Shown piece after piece: positions 1 to 11,500 of a DNA stretch of 64,000 nt. Position 1 is the stretch's first letter; the number at the start of each line of letters is the position of its first letter. The DNA lies in the NCBI RefSeq assembly GCF_003265705.1, contig NW_020313288.1:748839-812838 (forward strand). The letters are read 5' to 3'. The position numbers and the translations under genes are program-made. The notes under the pieces were generated by a model that was not told where the DNA came from, did no database searches, and saw nothing but the letters and a program-made list of their open reading frames with translations. The DNA comes from Callorhinus ursinus (taxonomy: Eukaryota > Chordata > Mammalia > Carnivora > Otariidae).

Positions 1-70
1 CAACCATGTAGATTAAGGGTTGGCAAACTTTTTCTGTAAAGATCCAGTGGCAAATATTTTAAGTGTATCT

Positions 71-266
71 TTTTTTTTTTAAGATTTTATTTATTTATTT
101 GAGAGAGAGAGAATGAGAGAGAGAGAGCATGAGAGGGAAGAGGGTCAGAGGGAGAAGCAGACTCCCCGCTGAGCAGGGAGCCCGATGTGGGACTCGATCC
201 CGGGACTCCAGGATCATGACCTGAGCCGGAGGCAGTCGCTTAACCAACTGTGCCACCCAGGCGCCC
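71..266 (-). mobile_element. Can-SINE (SINEC), antisense
   Basis: Read on the minus strand it starts with the GCGCCTGGGTGG tRNA-derived head, passes through a CT-rich middle and ends in AAATAAATAAAATCTT plus a poly-A tail, seen here as T-rich DNA at 71-80. It is flanked by GGCAAATATTTT at 49-60 and 267-278, which is the target-site duplication. Confidence 0.92.
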
Positions 267-278
267 GGCAAATATTTT

Positions 279-400
279 TTTAAAGATTTATTTAGTTAGT
301 TGGGGGTGGGGGAGACAAGAGTGAGGGGAGAGGCAGAGGGAGAAGCAGACTCCCTCCCCAGCAGGGGGCCCCAGGCGGACTCAACCCCAGGCCCCTCCAA
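279..400 (-). mobile_element. Second, older Can-SINE fragment, antisense
   Basis: The stretch TAAAGATTTATTTAGTTAG, a purine-rich middle and AGAAGCAGACTCC are Can-SINE sequence lacking the tRNA head. It is followed at 403-418 by another copy of GGCAAATATTTTAAGT. The same target therefore appears three times around two adjacent insertions. Confidence 0.75.
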
Positions 401-650
401 ATGGCAAATATTTTAAGTTTTGTTGGCCAGTCTCCGTTAAAAAGGAGTCAGCACTCCTGGGGCAGCTTGGAAAGCAGCCACAAGCAATACGTAGTGTGAC
501 TATTTTCAAATAAAATTTTGTGAACACTGAAATTTAAATTTCATCCAACTTTCACACGTCGTGAGATATTTTTCTTCTTTTGATTTTTTCCAACAGGTGA
601 AAGTGTAAAACCATTCTTAGCTCACGGGCCAGGTGCGGCCAACAGGCTGT

Positions 651-960
651 AGGACTTCCTTGTCTAGATCACAATGGAAGAGTGGAGCTGGGACTCACAG
701 GGGATTAGACCCGGGACACAAAGCCCCGGCAGAGGGCTCAGCGGGCGCAAAGACGCGGAGGCTGGAAGGAGCTGGGCATGCTGCAGGCCTGAAGAGCCAT
801 GTGGCTAAACTGCACTGAGCAAGAGAGGAGCATGAGAGCACAGCGTGGGGAGCTTCGTGAGCCTTAACGAGAGGTTTAGGATTTACTCCAAATTCAGGAG
901 AAAGCTGTCTGCACGCGCGGAGGAAAGATGGGCCCTTGATCTAATTTATACTGTTTACAA
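651..960. other. Intergenic, no gene seen
   Basis: This is unique-looking flank between the old transposon and the CpG island. No splice-compatible coding segment or RNA gene is recognisable. Short open frames here have no family features. Confidence 0.5.
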
Positions 961-1715
961 GGCTCCTCTGCCCGGCACCGGGGCGCGGAGCCCCCCAGGG
1001 GGCGGCGCGGTCTCCCCCGGAGAGAGGCGAGGCTGGCCTCGCGTGGCCTGCGGCCTGTGTCCTGGCAACAAAGCAGAGCCAGGAAGGCGTTCAGACAGAC
1101 TCGGGGCAGGTGCGCCGAGGCGGCGAGGAGGCGCGGGCGGGCGGAACACCTTCCCTCGGCCCGGGGGCCGCTCCAGCCCGGCTCTCAGACGCAGACGCTC
1201 GAGGCCCCGCTCCGCGCCAGGCGCCGCCCCGGGACTCCCACCCCCGCGGCCCCCAGCCCACAGAGGCCCCTCCCGGACTGATCGTTCCTCCGGCCGGCGC
1301 TCTCCGACCTCTGACCCCTCCCCAACTTCCCCCACCGCCCCACGGGGCCTGAGGAAAACGCAGACATGAACTGGGCCCTCGGAAGGGGAAACTGAGGCCG
1401 CAGGTGACGGGGCGCCCGGAAGGCCTCTTGTCAGGCCTGCGCATGGGGACAGTCCCCCCCCCGCCCCCCACAGATCCAGAGATTCACCTCGGGGAAGGCC
1501 TCAGTCGCGGCTCCCTCGGCGGCTCGCGCTCCCACCTCAAGGAACTCCCGGAAAACGAGCAGAAAGCCGGGGCGTCGAAACCCAGCCTCCTCCGCGCCGT
1601 CTCACAGAACGTTCGTTCCCGCGTCGCCGCTGACGCGCGCCAGGCTCATTACGCATGCGCCGTGCGCTGCCCACGCCCCCTTGGTCGGCGGGAAAAGGAG
1701 GCGGGGGGCAGTTAG

Positions 1716-1845
1716 TGCGCAGGCGCGTGCTCGGAGCTCGGCTGGGCCGGGACGGCCCTCCGGAGCGCGACTCCGCGCGGGTCTCAGCGCGCAGGCGCGA
1801 GCTGCCGGCCTCGCTCGGAGTCAGCTCGCGAAGTGCGCACGCGCG
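1716..1845. promoter_or_regulatory. Cluster of NRF1-type motifs
   Basis: Three exact matches to the NRF1 palindrome YGCGCANGCGCR are visible: TGCGCAGGCGCG at 1716-1727, CGCGCAGGCGCG at 1788-1799 and TGCGCACGCGCG at 1834-1845. A degenerate copy (ACGCATGCGC) sits at 1651-1660. All lie within about 265 bp of the RANBP3 start codon. Binding is inferred from the motif only. Confidence 0.7.
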
Positions 1846-1906
1846 GGAGTTTCTGGCAGAAAGCAGGAGAGCCCGGGCCGGCGCGGGGCCTTGTGGGAGG
1901 GCTTAA

Positions 1907-1923
1907 GGAAGTAAAATGGCGGA
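1907..1923 (+). promoter_or_regulatory. ETS-like core and YY1-type motif over the start codon
   Basis: GGAAGT at 1907-1912 is an ETS-type core. It is followed directly by AAAATGGCGGA, which fits the YY1 site that often overlaps the initiator codon of housekeeping genes. The motif includes the RANBP3 ATG at 1916-1918, so coding and regulatory constraint overlap here. Confidence 0.55.
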
Positions 1924-1937
1924 CCTGGCGAACGAAG
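1916..1937 (+). CDS. RANBP3: RANBP3 coding exon 1
   Basis: This 22-nt segment encodes MADLANE plus one base of the next codon, followed by the donor GTAGGG. The ATG lies in AAAATGGCG, a good start context. It joins exon 2 in phase 1. Confidence 0.96.
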
Positions 1938-4900
1938 GTAGGGGAGGCGCCGTCGGGGGCCAGCTGGCGGCCAGGGAACGGGCAGCGGGAGGCCGAGGGG
2001 CCACAAGCCTGAGGGGTGAGCACCCCGGAGTGCGGGGGACCGTGTGTTCCGGGACAGCGGCCCAGCGGGCCCCACAGCCGCCCCCCATTGCGTCCCCTCA
2101 GGCCGGACTCACCGGCCCGGCCCATCACTCCCGGCAGCCTCGGCCCTGCCACCGTCCGGCCAGAGGGCCTGGGAGGCCGCTGGAGCCATGGCTCTGAGGC
2201 CCTTCTGCTCCCCGGGCCATGTCGGGGCCCGAAGGGGGCGGGAAGCGAGGCCTCAGCGCCTTGGCCTCAGATGTAAATAGACCTCTGGGCCTGGTCGTCG
2301 CCCAGCGCGCCACGCTCCCTCCCGCGCCCCCTCGTTCCCGGGAACCGGGCTTGTCCCTTTCCCCGTCGTGGCGCCGAGGAAGCCCACCCCCGAATCCTGT
2401 GGTTCTCATCCTACGCGGGACCGCTCCATGCCGAGCATGGAGGACACCTGGTCTGTTCCCCCCCCCCCCGAACTCGGCCCCCAGTTCCCGCCAGTTCCCC
2501 CAGATCCTTAGTGGCGACCTGAGAGTCGCGCCTCGTCTCCCTGCATTTAGGCCTGGCCGCGGTTGTGGACCACAGAAAGCCCCGGCTGCCTTTTGGCCCT
2601 TTTTCGCCGCACTTCCAGAGAGGGAGACAGGGAGACAAGGCTGTGCGAATTCCCTCCTCTCAGGAGCGCTGACATCCCACCCGAGCGTTTTTGACAAGGT
2701 TACGGTTCTAAATCCTCTTGAGAAAGCACTCCATAAGCTGATGTCTGCCTAAATCAATAGTGGTGTTGATATCGCGGTAGCCTCAGGACTTCCGAGGCCT
2801 ATTTTTAGCTCCCTCCGTTTCTAGGAGCACAACCGTAGTTCTGGCAAGCTGTCTACCTGCCTGGCCCTCTTCCCCCATACCGTGCTCCCTGCTACCGGAC
2901 GGTGTCCTGAGGTCTCCATACTGAACTGTAAGAATGCATGAATGAAATAATAACCTCCCACCCTGGCCGAGCGTTTGGGGGTAGTACCGTGTACCGTTCA
3001 AAGTCTTGAATCCTGTTGTCCTGTAATACTCCTCACAAAAGATCCGTGAAGTAGGTACTGTTAGCCTGTTCTCTCGGTGAGGAAACTGAGTTAGAGCGGT
3101 TAAGTTATCTGTCCAAGGCAGGTCACCCAGCTCTTGAGCAGGAGAGATGTGTGAATTAGGTAGTCTGGCTTCAGAGCCCAGTCCCCCATTCGCACACCCA
3201 CACCCCCTGCCATTTTGTGCTGTATCTCTTTTACAAGATAAAGGAGCCCACGGAGGGTGGAGGCATTCCAGTTTATAAGATCCAGTTAAAGGCAGGAGAG
3301 GGAGTGGATAAATGGGAATCAATGTGACATACTGTACGTATTTACAACTTTGGCCCATTCGGTTTCTGGACTTGTTGATCTTAAAAATAACACTGTCAGC
3401 TATTTTACTAGCAAGATGGGCTTATTCAGGAGTGACAGAGACTCGCAATGTAAGACTAGCAAGCACTGACAAAACCATAGGCGAGTCTCACAAGGAAGGA
3501 CAGGAACATTATTTTAGGGAGAGGGGGAAAGTTGCTAGAGAACTTGTTTTGAATTGAAAGTCTGTTGGAGAAAAGCAGCAGTTCAGGGTGATGACAGCTT
3601 CTCATTGGCTAAGTTACAGGGGTAGTGGATTTCTTACAGAAGATTCAGTGTACCTCCTCTGTCAGGGCCTGTAATTGATCTTTCTTTCTTGTTGATGTTT
3701 CTTCTTTTGGGGGCTGTAACTGACTGTTCTCCCCCTAATTTCTGTTATGTGGTAAGGCAACCCCTTTTGGCCTCCCTTTCTAGCCCCTCCCCAAGTCGGC
3801 TTTAGTGAGGCTTTTCCCATTATTAATTTTCACAAACTCAAGACTCAATATATCTAACATCATAGTTGACATTTGCATTTAAATGTCTCATGGGCACATC
3901 AGACAAAATCCCTATCTTTGCCTCCAACACCTGCCCACTCCACAGTCTTCCTCCCATTTTGTAGTAAATGGCAAGTCCATTCTTTGAATTGCCCAGGCCA
4001 AAATCCTTGAAGTTACCCTTCACTCCTCTCTTTCTCTCTCATATGCCACAGCAAATCCTGTCAGTTCTACCTTAAAATATTTCCGGAAGGTGACCACTTC
4101 TCACCACCAGCGCTGGTTTCCACCACTCGGGCCTCCCTTCCATCTTTACCCATCTAACATCTCAGCCCAGAAGCTAGAGTGGCCCCCTTCTACCTCCCTT
4201 TCCTCCCGTCACACCACTCTCTCCCTGACTTGCTCTGCTTGAACCACTCTGGTTTCCTCGGTGTCCCTTGAATGGACTCTACACACCCTCCTTTATGCCT
4301 TTGGACCTTCCGGTTCCCCTGCCTGAAACAGTCTTCCCGCAGATAGCCCTATAGCTCACTCCTTCACCTCCTTCAGGCCTTTCCTCAAACGTTATTTATG
4401 GAGCACTTCTCTGGCCACACGCTTTAAATTGGATCCGCTTCCCCCATCCCCTTTATCCTGCTTTATTTTCCTCCCCAGCACGTCATCATCTGACCTGCAA
4501 AGTTTACTTGTTTGACTCTTCCTCTAGAATATAAGCTCCATGAGGGCAAGGATTTCTTTCTGTCATGATCACTGGTGGATTCCCTACATCTAAACAGTGC
4601 CTGGCACAGAGTAGGTATCCAAGAAATGTTTGTGGAATGAATGAATGAATTCATCACTGAGGACCCTTATTGTGCGGTATACTTTTGAGCACAAAGGGAA
4701 AATTATGGATTCCTGTTTTCCAGGGATACCTTTTCTACCATGTGGGCTGACACGTGAGTTTTTGATTGCTTAATTGAACAGTAAGTATAAAACAGAGAAA
4801 TGGAATGCTTTATACTTAAAGTTTTTGCCTAATAAATGCCACACTCACTCAGTACTTTGCCTCTGACACTAGTTCTGGCATAGTTGTCCTCAGGACATAA

Positions 4901-5552
4901 ATCTTAGTGGCTTTTTGGCTTGGACAGCGTGCTGAGATGTTTAATTTATTATCTGCTGTGTAAACTAGGGCTTTCTTGCCTGTGCATTTTGAAGCTTTAG
5001 GGACTGCCCCATGTGTGTGCTTTTCCTCCTGCTGTTTAAGCTCCAGTCAAATGCCCTCTTAGCTTCTGTTTTTCCAGAGTGGTATTCCAAGTAGTATTCC
5101 AAGCTGGTCCATCTTCATCCCCTACCCTTCTGTCTCCCCTCCCTGGGCCATTGCCACCTTTCTCTGAGTCTGAGGCAATGACTGTGCACCTGGGCTGGGC
5201 ATCAGAATCACCGGGGGAGCTTTCTTAAAACCACAAAGGCTCAATCCCCACACCCTACCCATTCCAATTCTGTGAGATGTCAAGTGGGGCCCGGGCATCT
5301 ATACAGTGAGAAAGCAGCATGGGTGATTCAGATGTGCAGCCAGGATTGAGAACCATTGGCTTAAGTAGTGCAGGTTAGGTGTGCTGTTCTTGTTCACAAA
5401 GAAACGTTTCCAATTGTGTATCTAATACAGCATCTTGTTGGCCTTCGTTGCCATGGTGATCTCTTCAGGGATGGTGACAGCAACTCCCACAGCCCTTTCT
5501 TGGTACTCCTATAGTCTGTGACTTTTAAAGTCCAGTTGGAATGCTTCTCTTC

Positions 5553-5594
<42 letters not shown>

Positions 5595-8500
5595 TGTGTG
5601 TGTGCGCGCGCGCGCGCGCGCGTGTGTGTGTGTGTGTTTGTTTTACACTTGTGTCCAGGGATATTCTCTTCTGCTTGGCATTTTGCTATTGATATATCCC
5701 AGACTCATTAATCATCCTATCCCTGAAGTTACTTTGCATCATAGATGGATGTCAGGATTTGAATGCAAAGTTTTATGTCTGGAAAAGGTAAAGAATGGGC
5801 GGGGGTGAGTAAAGTGTATTTGAGCTATAGGATATCTTGGATTCCAGATCCCAGTGTTTAAAGATAACCATGTACGTATAAATTCTTGCTGGCCTGTGGA
5901 CATGGTATAAAGCAGTGTTCTCAACTTTGGCCCTACTGACATTTTGAGCCAGATAATTCTGTTGTGAGGGCTGTCCTATGCATTGTAGGACGTTAGCAGT
6001 GTGGCACTGTCCCTAACTCTACCCACTGTATCCCAGTAGCACACACCTTCCCCTGCACCCCTACCCCAGGGGTCATGACAACTAAAAATGTCCTCAGACA
6101 TTGCAGCATGTCCCGGGGCAGGGGGTGAGGAGAACCACCCCTGGGGTAAGACCCACTGGTGTAAAGTAATGGCAGGGCACAGGCTTTGCCTTGCAGAGAA
6201 CTGGGTTTGTATTTTGACTCTGCCATGTACTCTCTGAATGACTATGAGCAAATTTCTTAACGCCTTTGAGCCTCGGTTTCCTCACCAGTGAAATGAGAAT
6301 CATGATAATCATGGGTATTTCATGGCTGCTGTGAGCATTGGATGAATTAATGGATATGAATTATTTAATACCTATCTGTACACACAGTAATAAACAGTAA
6401 ATGGTAGCTATTTTTGACTATGGTGGACTCACTGTGGACTGGTTTGGCATAAAGTGTTCAGGAGAGAGAGAGCGCAAGAAATGATTGTGCATAGTGCAGG
6501 TGAATCCAGCCCACCGATGAGATGGCCCCGGGGTGAGCCGTGATGGGAGGCCCCCTGGAGCTGAGCTGTCAGCCCTCCTGGGTTCTGTCTTGCCTTTCAC
6601 GTGATAACCTAGCCCAGGGTTCTCAGCCTTGACACTATAGACGTTTGTGGCCAGGTAATTCTTCAGCATGTGTACTGCCCCGTGCCTTGTAGGATGTGGA
6701 TCAGCTTCTCTGATCTCTTCCCTCTAGAGGCCAACGGCACCCTCCTCCCTCCCCCAGTCATGACAACCAAGAATGTCTGCATGGGGCTCCTGGGTGGCTC
6801 ACATGGTCAAGCATCTGCCTTCGCCTCAGGGCACGATCCCAGGGTCCTGGGATCCAGCCCCACATCGGGCTCCTGGCCCAGCGGGGAGCCTGCTTCTCCC
6901 TCTCCCTCTGCCTCTCCCCCTGCTCATGCTCTCTCTCTTTATCTCTGTGTCTCAAATGAATAAATAAAATCTTTAAAAAAAAAAAAAAGCAAAAGTAAAA
7001 AAATGCAAGAATGTATACAGACATTGCCCAGTGTTCCTGGGGTTGGGGGGGAGCGCAAAGTTGCCCAAAGTTGAAAACCTCTGATCTAGCCTGACCAAAT
7101 GTCACTCTAGAGATTTTCAAGGGTGGTTTGGCTTTTCTCAGTTTTCACCTTACTTGTTGACTTAAAACTTAACGCCTGAGAATGAGATACAAGTAAATTG
7201 GTTGGAATCCTCAGATCACTAAATTCTCACCAACCCCTGCCATAAACTTAATTTTTAGGATGAGGGAGAGACAACTGTTACGGTAAACGTTAATCTGGGA
7301 TTTGTTCTGGGATCAGAATGTGCACATGTGACTCTGTGATACCTCTTACATCTGTAGCAGACGGGCCTGCTGGTAGCTGGGCGGTGTCATGCTGCCTCCG
7401 AGGCTGCAGAATCTTTATACATTTTGAAGAAAATTTAAGTTTTGGTTCCATTGTATAGACCAAAAAGGTCGTAGTTCTGCAAAACTTTTGGACCATGTCT
7501 TCGGCCTGCCTCTTGGTTAACTGGAAAATGGGATTACCCGAGCAGTCCTGTTACCGTCGCACATTCATTGGGTGTCAGGGCTAGTGGGGATCTGGTGTCT
7601 TTATACTGTACTGTGGGCGAGTGAGGGTGAGTGGAAGCAATAGGAACGAATTGAGGTTAGAGCAGACGAGCTCAGATGGTATTTGGAAGACTGACTGTGT
7701 GGGAGTGGCAGTGGGGGCATTTTAGGTACCAATTCAATTCTAGCTAGTTAGTGAGTTCGGGCACAGAGAATAGGCCAGGGTAGAGTGGGAGATGAGGACC
7801 ATTTGGGGGATCTGAGAAGGGCCTTTCTTCTGTTACGAAAACCCGGAGAAAGGCGGGCAGCAGAGGTGGCTTGTGTTAACTTGGCCCAGCCTTGGTAGCT
7901 CTCCATGGTACTTGGAAGCAATCTGGAGCCAGGTGGGTTTGCGGCGTTATCTGTTCAGGATCTAGTGGAGCTGATGGAGGTGGCAGCAAGCAGCAGGAGT
8001 TCTTTGTTTTGTTTGAAGGGGATTTGTTTTTGCCACCTATGCACATTATCCTTCCTGGGTCCCATGGAGTCTTGTTCACGGTCGGTGTGACTTTTTACTA
8101 CTTGGTAGAAAACCATATAGCATGGGGCCTCAGAGAAAAGCCCCCTGCCTGTCCACAGTTTGCTTCATCCTTCACAATCTTGACATTCGGTGCTATTGCC
8201 TAGTACGTGCCATGAGTCTTAGCCCTGAGTGCATTCCATACTTGTTTAAGGAGCCTGTTGAGGAAAATAAAGAGTGACGCTTGGGCCACCCCATCAGTGA
8301 TGGTGGCAGGAGGTCCCCAGTGTCTGTAGTTTTAAAAAGCTCCACAGATGTTTTACGACATGAAGCCAGAGTCAAAAACCACAGGCAGAAGTTGCAAACT
8401 TGCTTCAGGGGCAAGCAGATGTGTTTAATTTGGCCCATTTAGGGATTTTTGTTTGTTTTTAATTAGGAACCAACACTTAAGAATTCTGAGATTTCAGGGG

Positions 8501-11500
8501 GGAAATAATCTAGGTTTCTGATTTCTCTTGAAAAGCTGGAACCAGCCTCCTCCAGTGGTCTTGTGCAGTAACAAGTCTCCAGGATGGAGGAGCAGCTGCT
8601 GCCCTTAAGATAGACTGTGTGCCCCAAATTATAATGTTGAACATACAGCCAACACATGAAATGCATAAGAGAGAATATTAGATGGAAATTGTAGACATAC
8701 TGGTCACAAATATGTAAGATGTGTTTGCAAATAAATCAAAAGACTTGGAATGCTCAAAATAAAATAAAAAGATAGATTGTGCGCCCTCCAGGACACCCTG
8801 AGTAGTTTGGGACCTGGCCCACTTCCTTCTTTTCCAGTGCCTGCCCGACCTTGGCTGGCATTTGGGTTTCAGCCCTGTTGTACCACCTCTTAGACGCAGC
8901 TGTCTCTGCACGTTAGCAGAGAACCTCAGCGAAAAGCTTTTGATGGTCTGTAACGGATTCAGGATTCGCTGTCCTCCGACTGCTAGTACTCAGCAGCATA
9001 GGACAGCAGTTCTCCAGGATGGTCCAGGGGCCCCTGGGAGTCCCCAAGACCTTTTCAAGGAGACTGCAAGTTTAAAACTGTTTTCATAACAATATAAAGA
9101 CATTGTTTGCCCTCTTCACTCTCATTCTCTTGTGAATGGACAGTGGAGTTTTATCCAAAGGTTATAATAGTGTGATATCGCAACAGATGGACTGCAGAAG
9201 CAAATGAGTGATTCTAGCTGTCTTGTCTTAAGCCAGACGTTGAAGAGATTTGTCAAGATGCAAAATAATGCCACTTTTCTCACTAATTTTTTTGTTTAAA
9301 AAGTTATTTTTCATAAAATTTATTGTTTAGCTAAGCCTTCACTATTACTATCCTAAATAAGTTAACATTTTGGTATTTTCTTAGTTTTAATTTCTAACCT
9401 GCTAAGTATCAACAGCTGTAACCAACAGTTACAAAAGCTCTTGGAGAGTCTCAATAATTTGCAAGTGTGGAAAGCGGTCTCGAGACCAAGCAGTTTGAGA
9501 ACTGCTGGCATGATAGTGGAGCCCCATTGTGAAGAGCCTTGAGTGGAGCCTGTAGTGAGATCGGCACAGGTTTCATCCCCATCTCTCCAGCCTCCGGGAA
9601 TTTTAACCTGGGACTGACTGGCAGGCTCCGGTTGACTACTCGGGGCACAGTTGGAAATGCCTGGATTGATTGTCCTTGGTTTGTGTCTTACTTCTGCCAC
9701 TTACTTGCCCAGGATCTTGGGCAGGATGTTGGACCTCTGTTCCTACATCTGTAGAATGGGGATGACACTAATCCTGTCTGAGGGTCATGTTCCGAGAGAA
9801 CATTTGTCGGGTAATTGACCCACTGGCATGTGCAGATATACTGTCAGTTATTAGTGGATGTTACTCTTCTGATTGGATGTCTGAGTGGAGAAAAAGCTCC
9901 TTTTGGATTATGGCTGTGTTTCTCCACCTCAGTGTTATTGACATTGGGGCTGGTGGGGGCTGTCCTGTGCATCGTAGGACATTTAGCGGCATCCCTGGCC
10001 TCTACCCACAGGATACCGGTGGCACCCCCCTCCCCCAGTCATGACAAGGAAAAATGTCTCCAGACATTGCAGATGTTCCCTCAGGGGTGGAATCACCTGA
10101 ATTTAAGAACCCCTGGGTTAGGAGAGTCCGTTGACCCCCAAGAGACTACATTCCCTGATCATCTGACCTGTGGTCCTAGGATGCTGCACACATTTAAATA
10201 CACAAAGTGTGGGGAGGGAGAGAAGAGGTGACTCACAGAAGCTAGGGGGTCACCCCAGTTTGTACTGTCTGACCCACTGGGAACTTATTTTGGTGTATAA
10301 TGTGAGTACGGGATCTAACTCAGTCTTTTTCCAAGTAATTAATGCAGAGTTTCTCAACTGCAGCATCGTTAACATTTAAGGTTGGTTTGGGGACCCTCCT
10401 CTGCACTGTAAGATGTTGATCAGCATCTCTGGTCTCCATCCACTAGATGCCATTAGCAGTTCCTCTGCATTGTGATAACTGAAAATATCTCTAGACATTG
10501 CCTAGTGTCCCCAAGGGGCAAAATCACCCCTGGGGGAGAAGCACTGGGTTATGAGATTAAATAAAACTATCCAGGAATAGATTATTTGCCAACTGGAATT
10601 TAGGGCTCACCCTTCCAGCCTCCTGTTTCCACTGTGGCCTTTTGGCAGATAAGGAGGCATCGTGGACTTCATATCCCTGTGATGGAGGAATGGTGTTTCC
10701 ATGACCTTCAGCACTGTCTCAGGTTCAATGTAAGGACCTTCCGAGAAGCTCTGGGTCCAGGCCATTCCATGTCGCAGGGGCTGAAGCCAAAGGCCACGTA
10801 AGCAGGGAGTCAACTGGTACAGTGCGCCTGCTTCCAGCCGTAGAGCCTGGGAGCCCATGCTCATCCTTTCTAGTGGATCAGCAGCACTGACTTCATGGGC
10901 ACTCGTTCTCCTCCGGAAAACTGACCCCTGTCGGGCCCTGTACCTGGCTGTCACTCTCAAAGAGAAATAGGTATTTGCAGAGACAGTAGGGGTGCCTCTC
11001 TGCACATGTAGAAGGCAGGCCTTGCTTTGTGCAGTAAGTTTAAAGTGCTTTTGCTTTAGTTAAACTCCCCCAAGTTTGCCACACAGAATCTCGGGAATTT
11101 GCTGGCCCAGAATGAAGGCCTGTGTCACGATTGTAATAGCAGATCCAGAGTGGGGCACATGGTTCTTGAGAGTTTGGCTTTCTCAGGTCGGGAGTGTGAG
11201 GAAACAGTCTACTCTTTACTCAGAAGGGAAAGGATGTCTTGTAGCATTGATGGTGGTGGTCGCTGAGTGTCTTGAGAGTCCAGGGCCTGGATCAGTCCTT
11301 ATCAGCACCATTGGAGGCCCCCCCCCCTGTTGTGGGCTTTTATTGCCAGACGAGCGGGACTTGTTTTAGCTGACCACATCTGCCCCTGAGAGAGTAAGAT
11401 GGACTTTCACGGCCCGAACCTCACCTCCTGCTTTCTCCCATGTTGGCTTCTAGGTTCTTTCTGTCCATAGGACTTTCATACTTGGGATTCTCTCTGCACA

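Larger units (their letters stand above)
16..650. mobile_element. Old hAT-like (MER-type) DNA transposon, split by two SINEs
   Basis: The segment begins with a TTGGCAAACTTTTTCTGTAAAG-like end and resumes after the SINEs with the usual inner text: an imperfect AATACGTA stretch, then AAATAAAATTTTGTGAAC. It ends near CACGGGCCAGGTGCGGCC. This resembles a common non-autonomous hAT/Charlie-type mammalian element. The exact family name is not certain. A second copy in reverse orientation lies at 22757-22962. Confidence 0.55.
960..2440. promoter_or_regulatory. RANBP3: CpG island and promoter region of RANBP3
   Basis: CpG dinucleotides and GC boxes are dense from roughly 960 to 2440, in contrast with flanks that are CpG-poor. 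No TATA box is seen in the last 200 bp before the ATG. The island covers the first coding exon and the start of intron 1, as is usual for a widely expressed gene. The transcription start cannot be fixed from sequence. Long open frames on both strands here are a product of high GC and are not annotated. Confidence 0.85.

Noticed and set aside
955..2750. Many long open frames on both strands around the RANBP3 promoter (up to 190 codons)
   Set aside because: They lie in a CpG island where stop codons are rare, overlap one another in several frames, and show low-complexity Pro/Arg/Gly/Ala composition without any family match.
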